A stretch of DNA of 64,000 bases from Actinostola sp. cb2023 (GCA_033675265.1 JAUJYZ010001384.1:152001-216000); one strand, 5' to 3'. Counted from the stretch's first letter, positions 21,635-59,590 are shown. Notes: a model not told the origin generated them from the letters alone. Numbers and translations: made by a program.

Positions 21635-21773
21635 CTTATTTGACATTTTAGTGTGTAGTACGGCTGGATATTTTTACGAGTCTGCAGTATTTTTTCGAGC
21701 CCGTAGGGCGAAACAAAATACAATGACGAGTAAAAATTTCCAGCCTTACTACACACTAAAATGTTAAATAAGT
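21635..21773. mobile_element. MITE with ACATTTTAGTGTGTAGTA-type ends
   Basis: The left arm CATTTTAGTGTGTAGTACGG and its imperfect reverse complement at about 21750 form arms of about 34 bp. Confidence 0.7.
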
Positions 21774-21934
21774 TATTTATTATCCAACCCTTTTGTGATT
21801 GAAAAATATACTCATCCAATGAAGGATATTATAAAAGCGCGCGCGAAATAGACGAATAAAAATATCGCTGGATGTTTTTAATCGTTCTACTCGCGCGATA
21901 ATAAGGTCTTTTATTTACCTTTTCCGAATCCACT

Positions 21935-22594
21935 TTAAGGACGTTCGCGCGCATTGTTCACGCGCATCTTTTCTGCGCATCAAGGTTCGAATCATCTCGG
22001 TCCAGTCCTCTTTCCTCACGTCCAAGATGGCAGCCAGTCACGCATGTTACGTAGACGATTTTCATCGGCTAATATCTCGAGAACGATACCGGTGACCCCC
22101 ATTTTTTATTTTGTGATTTTACAAAGAATCATAAAAGCTCCCCATGTACCAAATTTAAAGAAAAAAACATGGATAGATTTTGATAAAAACACGAATTTAG
22201 ATGAAAACTTCAACCTACCGTCACGCGAAAGAGTCGTCGATGGTTACGTGGTGACTGTAAATATGAGCCAAAAACTACAGGTTGTTTCTATATATTCACA
22301 AATCTTTGTACATAATTTTATTCTATAAACTCTTAGATAGCCATTTGAGGAAAATTTTAGCAATCCGTTTAGTTTTTCAACAAAAAAATACCTGTCATTC
22401 TCGACTTTCCGTGGATTTAACGCACGTAATTTCGATCAGAAAAAGGGTATACTTTGAAGAAATCTGGCTCCATAGCGAAGTCGGTGACCCCCATTTTTTA
22501 TTTGCTCATTTAGCTTCTATAATGATCTTATTTCACCATACGAAGTTTCAGGGAAAAAATCATGTTTAGTTTTTTTGCCCGCGAACGTCCTTAA
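21935..22594. mobile_element. 660-bp TTAA-flanked element
   Basis: It is bounded by TTAAGGACGTTCGCG and CGCGAACGTCCTTAA, fitting a piggyBac-type TTAA target. Inside, GTGACCCCCATTTTTTATTT occurs twice (about 22092 and 22483). No intact transposase. Confidence 0.75.
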
Positions 22595-22599
22595 GAGAG

Positions 22600-23160
22600 A
22601 TATTTACGAAAATAGGTCACGTGACCATTTAGCCAGAATACGTTTTCTCAATTTTCTCGATAACTAAAACTAATGGACAGGTTTTCCAAACGCTATCTTT
22701 TTTCATTAGTTGTCCTTAATGTTGTAGCATAAAAACTTTTTCAGCACATCTTAAACTCGCGACCGCATATTTAAAAAACGAAATTTCACATGCCTAGGTC
22801 ACGTGACCACTTGACGTCAGTATTTATAGGACTAAATCATCAAACATCTTGAATATAATCTTATGCCTAAATATCAATGCCATAGAAATGAATCGTGGGG
22901 AATACTAAAAATAAACGATTTTGAGTGATGGCTTCATGAACCAGGCCTTAACATACTTGAGATACTTTGCACGCAAAACCACTAAATCTCGTAGAAACTT
23001 TTAATAGAACAGAGTTTTGAAATTAAACGTCAAATTTGCATACCTGCTTTATTTATTGTGAATGTGTCAGAACGTTTGTAGATGTGAGTAGTATTGATTA
23101 TAGTACTATTAGTTCGCCAAGGATTGTGGTAAATAAAAACTGTACGGCCGCCATCTTTGA
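22600..23160. other. Spacer with two GTCACGTGACC sites
   Basis: No gene. The palindrome GTCACGTGAC occurs near 22617 and 22798. Confidence 0.4.
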
Positions 23161-23174
23161 TACCGCAAAAACTG

Positions 23175-23291
23175 CAACCTCGTCCCCAGGGCCCTCTCTT
23201 CTCGCATTTTCAAAATGGCGGACACTTAAAAGAAGAGCGTCCGCCATTTTGAAAATAGCGAGAAGACTAGAGGGCCCTGAGGATGAGGTTG
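23175..23291. mobile_element. MITE with perfect 9-bp target duplication
   Basis: Arms of about 50 bp start CAACCTCGTCC and include TTTTCAAAATGGCGGAC. CAAAAACTG is present on both sides (23166-23174 and 23292-23300). Confidence 0.85.
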
Positions 23292-23445
23292 CAAAAACTG
23301 TTGATTGTTGCGCTATACGCCCAAAGCCCATTACGGACTGCTAATTAACAATTAGACTACGAGTTCGAGGTTTCTACGAGGCAATAGTCAACGAGTCGCG
23401 CCGTAGTATTCTCACAGTAAACGAGAACGAGTAGTCTAATTGTTT

Positions 23446-23666
23446 TAGCATAAACCATCCAGTAGGTCAGTAGAAAATGACAGAAACAAGCAACAGACAA
23501 TAATTCGTCGATAAACTCCTCCGAAACATTAGCAAAACGCGGCGACGAAGCGGCCATTTTGTTTGTTTGCCTCTACTCGGGGTCTATGAGCTGATAGACC
23601 ACTAGTAGGGAACCAATCAGATTGCAGGGTTTGCGATAGACCACTGGACCGGATGGTTTATGCTAA
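23446..23666. mobile_element. MITE with TAGCATAAACCATCC ends
   Basis: Inverted ends TAGCATAAACCATCC and GGATGGTTTATGCTA, 221 bp overall. A further inverted pair (ATTAGACTAC, GTAGTCTAAT) sits just to the left at 23350-23440. Confidence 0.65.
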
Positions 23667-24170
23667 TCCCAAGTAGCGTTGCGTGACGATAAAGAAAACT
23701 AGAAGAAACCAGTACAAACGAGCTTTATTTTAGTCTTTGCAAGGAATGGTAGTTTCTAACTCTTAGTACTTTTATACTTTAGTAACATTATTTTCTATAA
23801 TTTACTCTTCATTTTTATAACTCTGATAAAATGTCATTTCTTCTAATAGATAATAGCATATATTTTATAGATAAATACTTAAATAGACTTTCTCTGTTGT
23901 CTTTGTATACGCTAGGCATATGTGGTACATATTAATTCAAATTGAACTTTTTTTAAACTCTGAGGTTGTTTTTCTTTGACTTTCACAGTGTCAAAAGTTA
24001 TCACCCCCTCCCCCTAAGTATGTCTATGACTCGTTCCCAGTCGCTTCCGAGCAATTCACAGAGAATCATGGGAAGAACGAAGTTACTCTTTCATCCTCCT
24101 TCCCATAGACCTTTGCGAGAAACCTCGCCAATCCAACCAGAGTAACGACTGGGGCCTAGCCTGGGGATTG

Positions 24171-24633
24171 GTAGCTGAATCACGTGACAGATTATTTTAA
24201 GGTCCCGGATGTTCAAACTTGTTGTTCCTGGTCGTCTTCAGAGTTCTTATCTTTGATTCTATAGGTTGGCCTATAGAAGTAGCTGAATCACGTGACAGAC
24301 CCTTACAAGGTCCCGGATGTTCAAACTTGTTGTTCCTGGTCGTCTTCAGAGTTCTTATCTTTGATTGGTTGGCCTATTAGTAGCTGAATCACGTGACAGA
24401 CCCTTACAAGGTCCCGGATGTTCAAACTTGTTGTTCCTGGTCGTCTTCAGAGTTCTTATCTTTGATTCTATAGGTTGGCCTATTAGTAGCTGAATCACGT
24501 GACAGACCTTTACAAGGTCCCGGATGTTCAAACTTGTTGTTCCTGGTCGTCTTCAGAGTTCTTATCTTTGATTCTATAGGTTGGCCTATTAGTAGCTGAA
24601 TCACGTGACAGACCCTTACAAGGTCCCGGATGT

Positions 24634-24640
<7 letters not shown>
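24171..24640 (-). repeat. Minisatellite made from the KIAA0825 stop-codon region
   Basis: About five units of 102-107 bp. On the minus strand each holds codons for IKDKNSE(E/D)DQEQQV or a variant, then a stop and about 60 bp of 3' UTR including TCACGTGA. The first unit is the true gene end. Confidence 0.85.
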
Positions 24641-49996
<25,356 letters not shown>

Positions 49997-49999
49997 GAC

Positions 50000-51170
50000 T
50001 ACTCGCTCTCTTGCAGTAAATCTCGCCTATGGACCGTATACCAAAGCTTACACTCTTCAGATCGCGTCCCTTGGGCTTCTAAACGGTTAAATTTAGGCTA
50101 AAAATTCGGTCCTTTTCAAAACGATGCACATTTCACTTGCCGGATAATTTTGTATTTACAAAACAAATTCGAGTTGGGACTGGGTTCTAGGGATCCATAT
50201 ATGGACTTGTTGGCCTAATTTGGATTTCGCGCCCTTGGCAGCTGCTGTTTTACACAGGAAGACCAACAGAAAATATATGTCGATTTGACGTAAAAACACT
50301 TCATTTTGGCTCGAGTTTATCTGAAGTGGGAAACACTCTTTATATTTTAAGATATATATATATGAAAAAAAACTCCCTGATTTAATCAAAAGAAATACAA
50401 AAAATTAATCAAAATTAAATAAAATTAAAAATATATCAAATTAAATTAAAATAAAAAATAATATAAAACTAGTCGTTTCTGGTAGAAAGTGTAGTGCTGC
50501 GAGTTGTGCACTGCCGTACATGTAGCTTTCAATGCATACATGTGGCTGTCCCTTGTCAGCAAGGCACATTTGTGGTAAAAATAAAATAATAAAATGCAGT
50601 ATAATAATAATAATAACTTTATTACGTACTGTGTCATGTGTTCTAACTTACAAGAAACTAATTCGAGACACCTATCTATACCCACTAAAATCCCCTCCCC
50701 CTCCCATATCTCTACTGATTCTCATTTCCATCCTTGTCCCCATTGTTCCCATCCCACATCTCCATTGATTCTCATTCCTGTCCCGGTCACATTGTCCCCT
50801 TCCATGTCTCTATTTATTCTCATTCCCACCCGAGTTTCTATATACACCATTAAAATGGTGTATGCATGGTGTTGCTTTTAAAATACAAATACTAACACTA
50901 TAATAATCTGGTCATAGACAGACAGCTATAGACATGTACAAGCACTAAAAGCATGCAATACTTTGCACTATTTATCATATGTTGCACGCTTTTAATAGTT
51001 TGTACTCTACTGATATGCAGTAATTAATACAAATATGGATTCAATGAAATAGAGATTTGTGTTTGGTGTATATTATATACAATGTTACTGGCCAGATATC
51101 AGGAAAGATGTCGAAGCCTCATAGCACACTTGTAGAAGATAAAAGTACATCAGGATGGATCGTATAATTT
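50000..51170. other. Upstream region of KIAA0825
   Basis: Holds the likely promoter of KIAA0825. No clear motif was identified. A CACAGGAAGACCAA motif lies at about 50256. AT-rich tract 50380-50465. Confidence 0.4.
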
Positions 51171-51173
51171 GAT

Positions 51174-51366
51174 TCAGTAGTTGCTTCCATGCCAATGGCA
51201 TGGGCCGGATTGGTTTGACGAAGACCAACAAACTCGATCAGGTAGATAGGTCAGCGACAGCGTCTCTGTATCTGGGATACTGTGTCTTTCAAAAGCATCT
51301 GAAAGAAGGCTGTAGAAGTACTCCATTGTGGAACTGGACGCGACTGACACACAACAGTCAACAGCG
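51174..51366 (-). CDS. Orphan coding-like segment, possible terminal exon
   Basis: After a possible acceptor (gagttttcag) 64 codons run to a stop: AVDCCVSVASSSTMEYFYSL, then DAFERHSIPDTETLSL and DRVCWSSSNQSGPCHWHG. Composition is protein-like, but no partner exon or family was recognised. It may be a decayed gene piece. Confidence 0.25.
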
Positions 51367-51774
51367 CTGAAAACTCATAAAACAACATTGTCTTCCCCTT
51401 AAAATGTCACTAAATTGTTCATGACCCTGACGAATGCTTCCAACAATGAATAAAGTTGCATTTGACATCATGGATTTGTAGAAAACGAACACTTTCCTGG
51501 CTCGAATCAGCGAAAAATAAACGATACTCCGATCCAACGAGTCGTGTTGTGAGTGTGCGCTGATCAAAAGTACCGTGGCTCACAAATCATCTCCACAAAC
51601 CCGGCCGTGAAATGCAGTCGAGATTCTCGTTGCATCCACATAAGTGCCCAGATCCCACACGACCACACATGACACAGGAACTCCGTCGAGATTAGTTTCG
51701 CTGCTCGCTACGCTCGCAGCAATAAAAGATGGTCGGCATAGACTAGGTATTGTCTTGGGCTCTATTTGTCTCTA

Positions 51775-51887
51775 CCACAGGAAATCCATCAAAATATTAT
51801 ATTATATTATTATATTCGGATGCATGCATACAAATATCTTTTTATTTACTATAAGGGCCTCGGGAGAAATGTTTGGGTTTCCTGTGG
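51775..51887. mobile_element. MITE of the CACAGGAAGCCCAA family
   Basis: Left CCACAGGAAATCCATCAAAA, right TTTGGGTTTCCTGTGG, with ACAAATATCTTTTTATTTAC inside. Confidence 0.65.
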
Positions 51888-52216
51888 CAGTATTGCCAAT
51901 TAATATAAATTGGACGATGGTTATGTAGTCTCTACCAGTACCGCGACAAGTACATGCAAATAACAAAGAATTTACTTCGATAGGTATAAGCAGGGACACA
52001 CCTCCCAGCTGGTATAAGAAACTGCACTTTTCATTGACATAACGTGGCGCCTTAAAAGCGTCGGCACTTCAAAACGTTAGGATCTCGAAAAAGTATGTAC
52101 TTGGTGATTACATAATTTCAACACACCGAGCATCGGAAACACCTGCTGAAACTCAGAACCCCTTTGCGCATACTTTATATAAACTAGTAACCGCTGTGCA
52201 AATCCTGTAGGATATA

Positions 52217-52795
52217 TAGTCGTTTTCGTATAAGTGGGAAGTAGTTGCGGTACGGTTCGTGCCGTGCGGTGACCATGCAGTGTCCACGCATTCTGATTGG
52301 TTGTAGACTGTGAACAGTCCCCCTTTTCGGCCTCCAGACTCAGTCGAACGAGAGAAAACAATCCCGAACGCGCGAGGATTGGGGAGAGTTCAGAGGCGGA
52401 GAAGGGAGAGGAAAAGAAGGGACTGTGGACAAACCACCCCAACACGAATTACGCGTTGCCGACACAACGCAAAATTCCCATTGATCAAAATCTTGCATCA
52501 CTCAACAACGTCCACAGTCCCTTCTTTTCCTCTCCCTTCTCCGCCTCTGAACTCTCCCCAATCCTCGCGCGTCCGGGATTGTTTTTCTCTCGTTCGACTG
52601 AGTCTGGAGGGAAAAGGGGGACTGTTCACAGTCTAGATTGGTTGAGCACAAGAGAATATGATATATATAGATTATGGTCTCTTGTTGAGCATTGATATTG
52701 TGCGCTGTGATTGGTTGAATGATATGGATGTCTTTGATTCCGTATTCTGACTGTAACTTAACTCCATGCCGCAGGTTTCCCACTCATACGAAAAC
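52217..52795. mobile_element. Nested foldback elements
   Basis: Outer ends ATAGTCGTTTTCGTATAAGT and reverse complement of a variant. Inside, 52303-52634 is a second palindrome with arms of about 115 bp (GACTGTGAACAGTCCCCCTT and partner; CAGAGGCGGAGAAGGGAGAG). Confidence 0.82.
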
Positions 52796-52817
52796 GATTC
52801 TATAGAACAGGTGCAAT

Positions 52818-52994
52818 TGTTATATCCCCATAGTCAAACTCGTTTTCTCATTGGTCGAGAGCACGTCACGTGGCGGGCGTCAAATCTTAATAACTCCCGC
52901 GAGGGCAATAAGTTCACGTGATCGAAGCGTGAGAGGGGAATAAACGCACGTGATCCAACAATTTTTTCAGTGTTTGACTATGGGGACATAACAA
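52818..52994. mobile_element. MITE with TGTTATATCCCCATAGTCAA ends
   Basis: Left TGTTATATCCCCATAGTCAA and right TTTGACTATGGGGACATAAC are inverted repeats. Confidence 0.75.
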
Positions 52995-53514
52995 AACACT
53001 TAATGACTGGTCCCGAGGGAAACAGTTAATTTTGTTTCCCTCGAATCTTAATGTTTCCCTCGACGAAGTATGAGCCTGCGATCTTTATGGTATATGACAA
53101 GGCCGGAATTGAACAACATTCATATTATCTGCACGTATAGTTGGCATTTGATCAAATATATTGGCTCTTTGAACATTATTGAACACACTTCTAAGTCTCA
53201 CCTCATTTTTCAAAAAATCAATAGCAGATGCACTTATGATTCATTATGGACAGGAAGTTGGGCCAACTTTTTATTTTATTTTTTATTTGAAATAAGACTC
53301 CTCAGGCAGTCATGAATATAAATGACCGGGGCGAAGAGAAGCCCTTATACAGCCTAGGTGCTTGAGGGTTTTAATCTATGTTTTGCGAAAAGCAAGGTGA
53401 CAGTTTCGTTGTACATGTTATTCCAAAACATCTAGTAATTTAGCTTCGGCAAGACGACTGATCGAAAACTAAGAACGAACCGTTTTTCTGGCTGTTGTTT
53501 AATTTTCAGTCTGA

Positions 53515-53735
53515 AACAGTTTCTGTCTTCTTTTCTCGACATTTTTTAATTTGTCTTCTTTTGATTAGATACACGACTTGTCTTCTTTTCTCTTATTTTT
53601 AATTTGTCTTCTTGTGATTAAATACGCTGCATGTTGCTGAAATATAATACTACTTGTTTATTCTGTGTTTTCTTTTCTCTTATTTTTAATTTGTCTTCCT
53701 ATGATTAGATACACTGCATGTTGCCAAAATGCAGC
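53515..53735. repeat. Three TTTTTAATTTGTCTTCTT-type units
   Basis: TTTTTAATTTGTCTTC and GATTAGATACAC recur three times at unequal spacing. Confidence 0.6.
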
Positions 53736-54469
53736 TGATTTATTCTGTCTTTTCCAACGAGCGAAATTGCTGTGGATTCATTATGGGTTTTAGTCGGGAG
53801 TAAAATCAAAGTAATGACGGAAAGGGTCACAACAAGTTTGGCCCTGCAGCACCGTATTGGCGAATAAAGCACTTCTCATGGCTTTAAGTCAATAAACGCG
53901 ATATAGCAGTGAGACTTTTCTCACTTCTTGTTTGTTTTTAAACGACAAGCTATATTGAAGTGACAAATTTTTGGACATTTCACAGCTTCGTCGTTTTAAT
54001 AAGTTTTTGTCCCGTTTAATATAAACTACATGTTTCCCGGCGAACTCGTAAAATTAAGGTCAATATATATACACGCACTGTTAATATCTCAATTCCAACA
54101 AAATTGAATTTCTTCGGGTTGAGTTCTACTGATGTGTTATGTGTGTTTTGAATTTTGATAATTAATTTGGTACAATTTGTGAATTTTTTGTCATAATAAG
54201 CCACGCGCGCATCATTTTTCAGTCAAGAAACTGTTTGACTTTGCCGATGCGATTATGTGCAACATGAAAAACACCTCGGAACGCTTTATGCATTTTTAAG
54301 AGAAACTCCGACACTTCAACATGTTCAAGAGGTTACACTTCCAGCCTTAATTACAAACTAGGTATACTAGTTCTCGAGAAGACACATTTCTACGCAGGCT
54401 AGAACAGACGGCTTCATCCGTTCTTCTGATCTCATCCTGACTCTTTGAACTGAAGTCTAAATCTGAGTG
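53736..54469. other. Upstream region of the GPCR pseudogene
   Basis: Non-coding, no repeat recognised. Confidence 0.35.
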
Positions 54470-55568
54470 ATGAACTGGACAAAAAATATGACCTCCGCTG
54501 GCTCGTCCTCTTCTCAAAATCTATCGGCACAAAATTGTTTTAATTTTGAAGTGAATTTAAACTTAGAAAGCTACATCTTGGTGATCCACATCGCTACAGC
54601 TGTGATCAATAGCATATTTGCTGTCTCGTCGATTCTGGGGAATTCTCTAATCTTATACGTGATATGGACGCACTCTTCGCTACAGACGCCTTCTAATACT
54701 CTCCTTTGCTGTTTAGCGTTTTCGGACATTTTGGTTGGACTTTTAGCTCAGCCTTCGTTCGTGGCACACAAGGTTGGCGAAATCACTTCCAGTTTCTCTT
54801 TGTACTGCGTAACGCGAGTCACAACCGAGACGGTTGGAACCATAACATCTGGTGTATCTACTCTAACTCTAGCTGCTATAAGCGTGGAGAGGTACCTCGC
54901 CCTACGCTTCAGCCTTCGCTACAACGAGGTCGTCACTCTTTATCGTATTTTTTGCGTTGTTTGTTCATTCTGGGTCCTTTTCATTACCGTCACTATTGCT
55001 AAGCTTTATATCCCCAACATACAAGCAGTGTACAGTGTGTTCATATTTGTAACGCTCGTTGCATCGTTCGTAGTCATCTTCGTGGCCTACACTTACATTT
55101 TTCGCTGTGTTATAAGACACCAAAAGCATATTCATTCGGAGCAAATCATGGCCCCAGCAGAGGACGCCAACACCCGAAAATCAAGCCGCGTTTTTAGCTT
55201 TCTCCGCTACAAAAAGTCTACTACAACAATGGCTTACATTTTAGGCTTTTTATCTCTTATTCTATATTCCGTTTATTGTGGTCTTAGTTGCTAGGAAATT
55301 CCATGGTTATACCGGTACTATCAAAGCTGCTTATGTCTGTTCGTCAACCTGGGTTTTTCTCAACTCCTCAGTCAACCCCATCATCTATTGCTGGAGAATA
55401 TCTGACATTCGAAATCCTGTGAAACAAACTTTGAAAAAGATTCTTCGTCGCTCGGAGACAACTGTGAGAGAATTAGAACGGACGAGTAATGTTGGCGCAC
55501 GGTCGCTTGCAGGTAGCAGAAACATCAGCCTGGACGTTTCTCGTTTGTACCGGCGCGATAAGGTCTAG
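54470..55568 (+). pseudogene. Class A GPCR with a frameshift in TM6
   Basis: Two overlapping frames together cover one receptor of about 365 residues. Frame one (54470-55294) has GNSLILYV in TM1, LAFSDILVG in TM2, SVERYLAL (ERY in place of DRY) after TM3 and TM4-TM5. Near 55250-55262 the frame slips; TM6 and TM7 (NSSVNPIIYCW, with NPIIY) continue in frame two to 55568. The length and TM7 motif are otherwise intact, so the lesion is young, or is an assembly error. The second extracellular loop lacks cysteine, as in the receptor at 16697-17713, and both share FLVG/ILVG plus QP in TM2 and LRYNE after TM3. Ligand unknown. Confidence 0.8.
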
Positions 55569-55798
55569 CGCTGAACTTATTGAAAATATGGTAACTCAGT
55601 GTTATCACCTATATTTACACACTGGCGAGATACACCGGTTAATAGAACAAAAGTGGAAATGGAAATTAAAAATCAACAAATATACAAATTAAGCAAAAAT
55701 AAATAAAATATATAAAGTAAAGTACATATAAAGAAAATAATATAAATAACATGAATGAGTGCAAACACTAAAACTGTGTATTATTAAAAATCTTTTAA

Positions 55799-56219
55799 TA
55801 AGGCGACTTGCACTAAGAGGTCACGTGACCCTAACTCCCATAAATCGAACGGTAGTGTCAAAATGAACTCCAGAAATGAAAACTCGAAATTAGTAAAAGG
55901 GCGAAGTTTCAGCGCATAATGTCTGACACAGGAGAAATGACTAAACATAAATAAAATGGATCGTTTTCTAAAATTTTGTTTGGAAAATACATATTGGATT
56001 GCAGGAGCCATGCCAACCAATATGCATTTTCCAAACAAAATTTTAGAAAACGATGGATTTTATTTTTAATGCCATTTCTCCTGTGTCAGACATATTATGC
56101 GCTGAAACTTCGCCCTCTTACTAAGTTCGAGCTGCTCTTTTCATTTCTGGGGTTCATTTTGACACTGCTGTTCGATTAAGGGAGTTTGGGTCACGTGACC
56201 TCTTAGTGCAAGTCGCCGC
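55799..56219. repeat. 421-bp palindrome
   Basis: Arms of about 200 bp begin GGCGACTTGCACTAAGAGGT and include GTCACGTGAC; they meet near 56008. The arms differ at scattered positions. Confidence 0.88.
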
Positions 56220-56259
56220 CTATTACAGCCAGGATGCATAAAAGACCAATTTTAAGTCA

Positions 56260-56382
56260 TACTAAAACCATGAAACAGTCCTAACTTTAATTAGCACTAA
56301 ATAGTGCAATGTCTTTTGTTTTCTATTGTTTCATTAGTGCTATTTAGCACTAACTAGTTTGTACTGTTTCACGGTTTTAGTG
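56260..56382. mobile_element. MITE with ACTAAAACC ends
   Basis: ACTAAAACCATGAAACAGT and ACTGTTTCACGGTTTTAGT, with TAGCACTAAATAGTGC inside. Confidence 0.75.
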
Positions 56383-56630
56383 TCTGCACTCTAATAAGAT
56401 AATAAAATTAAAAACATTAAAAAATAAATTAAATATAAAAATAAAAACAAACGCTGCGCAGTTAGAGGATTCAAGTTTTAGAAATAATTGCTGGAAATAT
56501 CATATTGCAACAGGAGGTCTTTAAATATTGAGTTAAGAATGCTACACGTTCACGAAGAACCAAATTGTCAACTTTCGCAACAAATTGTTATCTAATTAAT
56601 AATTCAACCTAGTTAACAAATATAACTGAG

Positions 56631-56777
56631 ATGGCTTTCTATGTTCTATACAAACATGATGCACGCCTGAGCTCTTGAAATGCTAGCAAGTGGATGCACG
56701 AGCAGTAGCGAGTACATTCAGCTGCATTTCAAGAGCTCAGAAGTGCATCATTTTTGTATAGAACATAGAAAGCCATC
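56631..56777. mobile_element. Palindromic MITE
   Basis: ATGGCTTTCTATGTTCTATA and its reverse complement, inner GAGCTCTTGAAATG arms. Confidence 0.85.
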
Positions 56778-57958
56778 TTCTATTTATTTTATAATAAAAA
56801 AAGTCGAAAATTATTTCACTGGAAAAGACCAACATTCTGAAGTTGTTGTAAACGTTCGAGTTAATTAATATTCAACATGAGTTTATGTAAATTAGATAAT
56901 GACATTCCAGCGTGCAGCGCGCGCACTTCAACTAAAATTTTATTCAAAAACACAACAGAATCCTCAACTTTCTTGCCATTTTGTTCACCATTCTTGTTCT
57001 CTTTTGATCAAAAATCCATAGTTTCGATGTATCGCAATGTTTTCAACAACAAAGTCGAGGAAACGTTTGCTTTTAATATTGTTTTAGCTATTCAGTTTGA
57101 ACCTAAGCTCACAGCCGTGCACCATAAAAAGTTTGCAATTTGATTGGTAGCTTGGCGTGCACCATACAAAATGGTGCACGCCTAGCATCCAATGAAATCG
57201 CGCGTTCTTAGGATGTTACCAATGTTTATATTATAATTTACAATGGAGAAGCTAGCACAAGCGCTTCCATCGTGTCAACTGAACTGAAAATCAACTATGA
57301 CACCAAACGGCACTGAAAAGTTGAAAATCAATTGAGATAGCTCTGCGTTTATGCCTGCATCGAACCTCTCAAAATGACGGAAATACTTCATCGTTTTAAA
57401 TACGTGAGAATTTTCGCAACAAAATTTGGGAATAATTTGTACTTTATGGTATATACTTCTCGATGAAACAACTTAGTTTTTGTTTTGAAGTTTTTTTATC
57501 ACATGTGAAAATAACATGCTTTTTTTTAATCAAGCGCACGGTATCCGAATCCTTCAATTTGATTGGTTCGCTGCGCGGGCCGTATTTTCCTATCTCTGCC
57601 CTAGGTCCACGGTATCCATTTTGTAAATGCTTATTCAGTCAATGTTGTCGAGGGGAAAAAAAAATAAAAGTTCATCACTTTCAAGACCTCGGGCACAGTT
57701 TTTCACTATATACGGACCTCCCAGTCGATAAATAACCTATATATCTCAGTCACGTGTGAAGTTATTAGTTTTTTCGTAGAACAGCTAGAAATATAGGTAT
57801 TTCATCGATGTTCTATTATCAAACCTGTTTATTAGTGTGAAAAAAATTCATCTTTTTATTTCTCCACTCGTGTGTCATTTTACCATATAAGGTCAAGAGA
57901 ACACACAAATACGTCAGCTGTACGAGCTGTACACCTTGACCGTCAAGCCTATTCCTTA
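56778..57958. other. Spacer, nothing firm
   Basis: One open frame at 56877-57143 lacks any recognisable motif. A GGTGCACGCC/GCGTGCACC inverted pair lies near 57150-57182. Confidence 0.35.
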
Positions 57959-58805
57959 GCGTCAAAGTCTTGGTTTCCCTTTAAAATAGGTTTGCAAAAG
58001 ATTCTGAGCAGCAACAACAAATAGAATGGCTAGAAATTACGAAAAACCAGTTTTCCCATATATTAGCTCTTTATGGAAAATATCTGCGTTATGTAATTTT
58101 GAGAGGACTTTTTCAGAATCGGTTTATTTTCGAGATTTCTTTGCGTCAAAGTCTTGGTTTCCCTTAAAAAATAGGTTTGCAAAAGATTCCGAGCAGCAAC
58201 AACAAATAGAATGGCTAGAAATTACGAAAAACCAGTTTTCCCATATTAGCTCTTTATGGAATAACTATCTGCGTTATGTAATTTTGAGAGGACTTTTTCA
58301 GAATCGGTTTATTTTCGAGATTTCTTTGCGTCAAAGTCTTGGTTTTCCTTCAAAAATAGGTTTGCAAAAGATTCCGAGCAGCAACAACAAATAAAATGGC
58401 TAGAAATTACGAAAAACCTATTTTCCCATATTAGCCTTTATGGAAAATATCTGCGTTATGTAATTTTGAGAGGACTTTGTCAGAATCGGTTTATTTTGGA
58501 GATTTCCTTGAGTCAAAGTCTTGGTTTTCCTTAAAAAATAGGTTTGCGAAACATTCTGAGCAGCAACAACAAATAGAATGGCTAGAAATTACGAAAAACC
58601 AGTTTTCCCGTATAAGCTCTACTATTTACGTTATGTAATTTTGAGAGGACTTTTTCAGAATCGGTTTATTTTCGAGATTTCCTTGAGTCAAAGTCTTGGT
58701 TTTCCTTAAAAAATAGGTTTGCGAAACATTCTGAGCAGCAACAACAAATAGAATGGCTAGAAATTACGAAAAACCAGTTTTCCCGTATAAGCTCTACTAT
58801 TCACA
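57959..58805. repeat. ~182-bp tandem satellite, five units
   Basis: Unit starts at GTCAAAGTCTTGGTTT-type text near 57959, 58143, 58329, 58510 and 58685; periods 184, 186, 181, 175. Units share GAGCAGCAACAACAAATAGA and GTAATTTTGAGAGGACTTT. The last two have deletions. Confidence 0.9.
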
Positions 58806-59477
58806 ACACTCGTAATGACATGCAAATATGAAATAAGGTATAATACTACTTCATTAGTGGCTAGGTGTGCATAGGCACGTGAATGACGCTACGGGATGAC
58901 TATCAATACGAAATTCAGCACTCCCTTCTTGCTCAGTTTCCAGCGGAACAGTGGTCCGAGGAACTTTTCTTCTTTTCTTTTTGGTTTACGACCCACGCGA
59001 ATCTGAATTGAACAGGGCCGAGGTCGTTCCTGTTCGACGACCTGCAGTAGACGAAGAGTAGCCGGGTTGTTCCACTTTGCTCCGCCAGCACCACTGAACG
59101 AGTTGAAGCCGAAGCCTCAGGGCGAACTTGAGTCGAATACTTGAATGTTGATTTGTTAAAGTAAGTGTTGAATGTACATGCTGTTTAGCAAGGGTTTGTC
59201 TGTAGAATGAATCAGGCTCCATCGACTGGATGGTTTGTTGAAATGTTTGCTCGCTGCGTGTATCGCTAGGTGAGAGTTTGCACGAGTTTATTTGTAGAAT
59301 GAACCCCTCGTCAATATGTTTTTTTTGTTGGGCGACTGCGGATGATGATTCAATGTTATTTTGCATGTATGGAGAAGAATTTTCACCGTTTAACTATCTG
59401 TAGAATGGATTCTTCTACAGGATGGTTCGTTCGACGACTCTAGATACTTGAGTCAGATTTCAATTTGCCAGAGAAGG

Positions 59478-59590
59478 TATACCACGTGGGATGATCGCAT
59501 GCGCATGGCCTCGACCACGTGGGATGATCGCATGGCCTCAACCACGTGGGATGATCGCATGGCCTCGACCACGTGGGATGATCGCATGGC
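59478..59590. repeat. Short array with CACGTG
   Basis: Four units of ACCACGTGGGATGATCGCAT with GGCCTC spacers; each has a CACGTG palindrome. Confidence 0.88.

Noticed and set aside
58026..58394. 122-residue frame with two repeated halves
   Set aside because: Two units of the ~182-bp satellite; other units have stops or deletions.
58986..59366. 126-residue minus-strand frame
   Set aside because: Low-complexity Ser/Gln/Arg composition and no recognisable domain or neighbour exon.
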